Assembly: GCA_007117255.1 (NCBI GenBank)
Contig: SKGU01000156.1
Location: 1 to 5,972 of the forward strand
Origin: Natronohydrobacter sp.
Lineage (GTDB): Bacteria > Pseudomonadota > Alphaproteobacteria > Rhodobacterales > Rhodobacteraceae
DNA: 5,972 nt
Direction: 5' to 3'
Part shown: positions 5,135 to 5,972 of the stretch, piece after piece
Numbering within the stretch: position 1 is the first letter of the stretch
How the letters are laid out: each line of letters begins with the position of its first letter
Program-made: the position numbers and the translations under genes
Notes under the pieces: generated by a model
What the model was told of the DNA's origin: nothing
Seen by the model: only the letters and a program-made list of their open reading frames with translations
Databases searched by the model: none

Positions 5135-5972
5135 AGCGGCACACATTCGGGCAAGGTTTCCGAGACAGCGACCATGACCATCAACTGCAGGGTCGCCGGG
5201 TAATAGGGCTGATCAGGGGAAAAGGGCGGGATCGCAGCACCCAGCCCGCGCTGGCTGGAACAGATCGTCATTCCGGCCAGCGCCTGATAGCCAAGATCGC
5301 CACTGCTCTCCAATACCACACCCGACATCGGCTCGATCACAGTTGGCACACCTATTCCGGGCTGGACAGTGCGCTCATAGACCGCCGCCATACGCCGGAC
5401 GGCCATATGATCCGGTACACGCGACCAGATCAGAAACAGCGGCACACGCAAAGCTTCATAGCCCGCATTTGCAGACAGGGTTGCAGACCCCGTCACGCCT
5501 TGTGCGGTGATATCAACCCAGTCAGGCACAAGCCCTTCACGGGCGATTTCATGCATCAGTAGCTCACCGTGTTGCGCACAGGCCGCCAGCGCCGCAGTGC
5601 CTGTAGCTGCAGCTACTTCGCGCATGGCCAGCGGCATGTAATAAGACGGATTGAGCGATATATGCGTGTCATGGCTGAATCCGAATGCAGCGGGCAAAAG
5701 CACCTGCTGATCGCTGCTTCCTGGCATTGGCTTGATGCAGGTCGCCGCCAGTGCTTCCGCAATTTCCTGCGCGCGCACGAGATAACCACGATCCTTGAAA
5801 CGCGCTGCCGCCCGGACAAGCGCCCAAGCATAGAACAGATCACCGTCAGATGCATTGTTACGGTCGGGCACAGGATTTGCCTGCCCTGGCAACCAGCGCC
5901 AGGCCAGAAGCGGATCAGGGCGCACGGCGAGATGGCGCTCGGTCCACAGATACATCTGGCGGAAAGCTGCAG
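5131..5972 (-). CDS. bcsZ: GH8 endo-beta-1,4-glucanase, BcsZ-like (5'-partial)
   Basis: The frame is open to the window edge (AAFRQMYLWTERHLA...), so the first visible ATG (5955) is internal and only the last 279 residues are seen. The GH8 signs are RNNASDGDLFYAWAL (compare NSASDGDVWMAWSL in E. coli BcsZ), FGFSHD...LNPSYYMPL, GLVPDWV, GYEALRVPLFLIW and PYYPATLQLM near the C-terminus. GH8 endoglucanases in cellulose operons are periplasmic and trim nascent glucan; BcsZ is needed for normal cellulose output. The catalytic acid Glu (in the SEGQ motif) lies upstream of the window. At the position of the E. coli base Asp243 (SYDAIR) this protein has Glu (GYEALR). The stop overlaps the start of the TPR gene as ATGA, implying translational coupling. 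bcsA and bcsB would be expected upstream but are not visible. A GH8 chitosanase or xylanase is possible from sequence alone but unlikely with this neighbour and BcsZ similarity. Confidence 0.88.
   Translation of the reverse strand, partial: AAFRQMYLWTERHLAVRPDPLLAWRWLPGQANPVPDRNNASDGDLFYAWALVRAAARFKDRGYLVRAQEIAEALAATCIKPMPGSSDQQVLLPAAFGFSHDTHISLNPSYYMPLAMREVAAATGTAALAACAQHGELLMHEIAREGLVPDWVDITAQGVTGSATLSANAGYEALRVPLFLIWSRVPDHMAVRRMAAVYERTVQPGIGVPTVIEPMSGVVLESSGDLGYQALAGMTICSSQRGLGAAIPPFSPDQPYYPATLQLMVMVAVSETLPECVPL

Overview
The window looks like Alphaproteobacteria, probably Rhodobacterales/Rhodobacteraceae. It has about 60% G+C, an ImuB C-terminus typical of that class, a CsgH-type curli chaperone, and a GH8 cellulase followed by a TPR gene. 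The assignment is by recognition of protein families from memory; no database search was run.

Layout, left to right. Positions 1-198 (+) hold the last 65 codons of imuB, an inactive Y-family polymerase homologue of the SOS mutasome. Everything else lies on the minus strand and is transcribed right to left. 5972-5131 is a 5'-truncated GH8 endoglucanase (bcsZ). It overlaps by ATGA a secreted TPR protein (5134-3716). A strong rho-independent terminator at 3645-3675 closes that cellulose-type unit. A control region of about 230 bp (3408-3644) follows, with a 91% A/T block, a perfect 13-bp palindrome and a weak promoter candidate. Next comes a three-gene curli unit: a CsgA-like curlin (3407-2964), a CsgH-like amyloid inhibitor/chaperone (2889-2509) and a shorter CsgB-like curlin (2473-2054). 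An MsbA/LipA-type ABC exporter (1982-180) starts 71 bp further on. It ends tail-to-tail with imuB in a 19-bp overlap.

How it fits together. The window joins the end of a cellulose-synthesis operon to the subunit genes of an extracellular amyloid. Cellulose and curli are the two main polymers of enterobacterial biofilm matrix, so this is plausibly one matrix locus. The curli secretion genes (csgG, csgE, csgF) and the cellulose synthase genes (bcsA, bcsB) are not in the window.

Most notable details: a pair of cysteines in register on consecutive curlin repeats, an all-basic curli system, a Glu where GH8 enzymes have the Asp base, a TPR protein with no BcsC barrel, a stable hairpin between csgA and csgH, and a perfect 25-bp palindrome inside the start of the ABC exporter gene.
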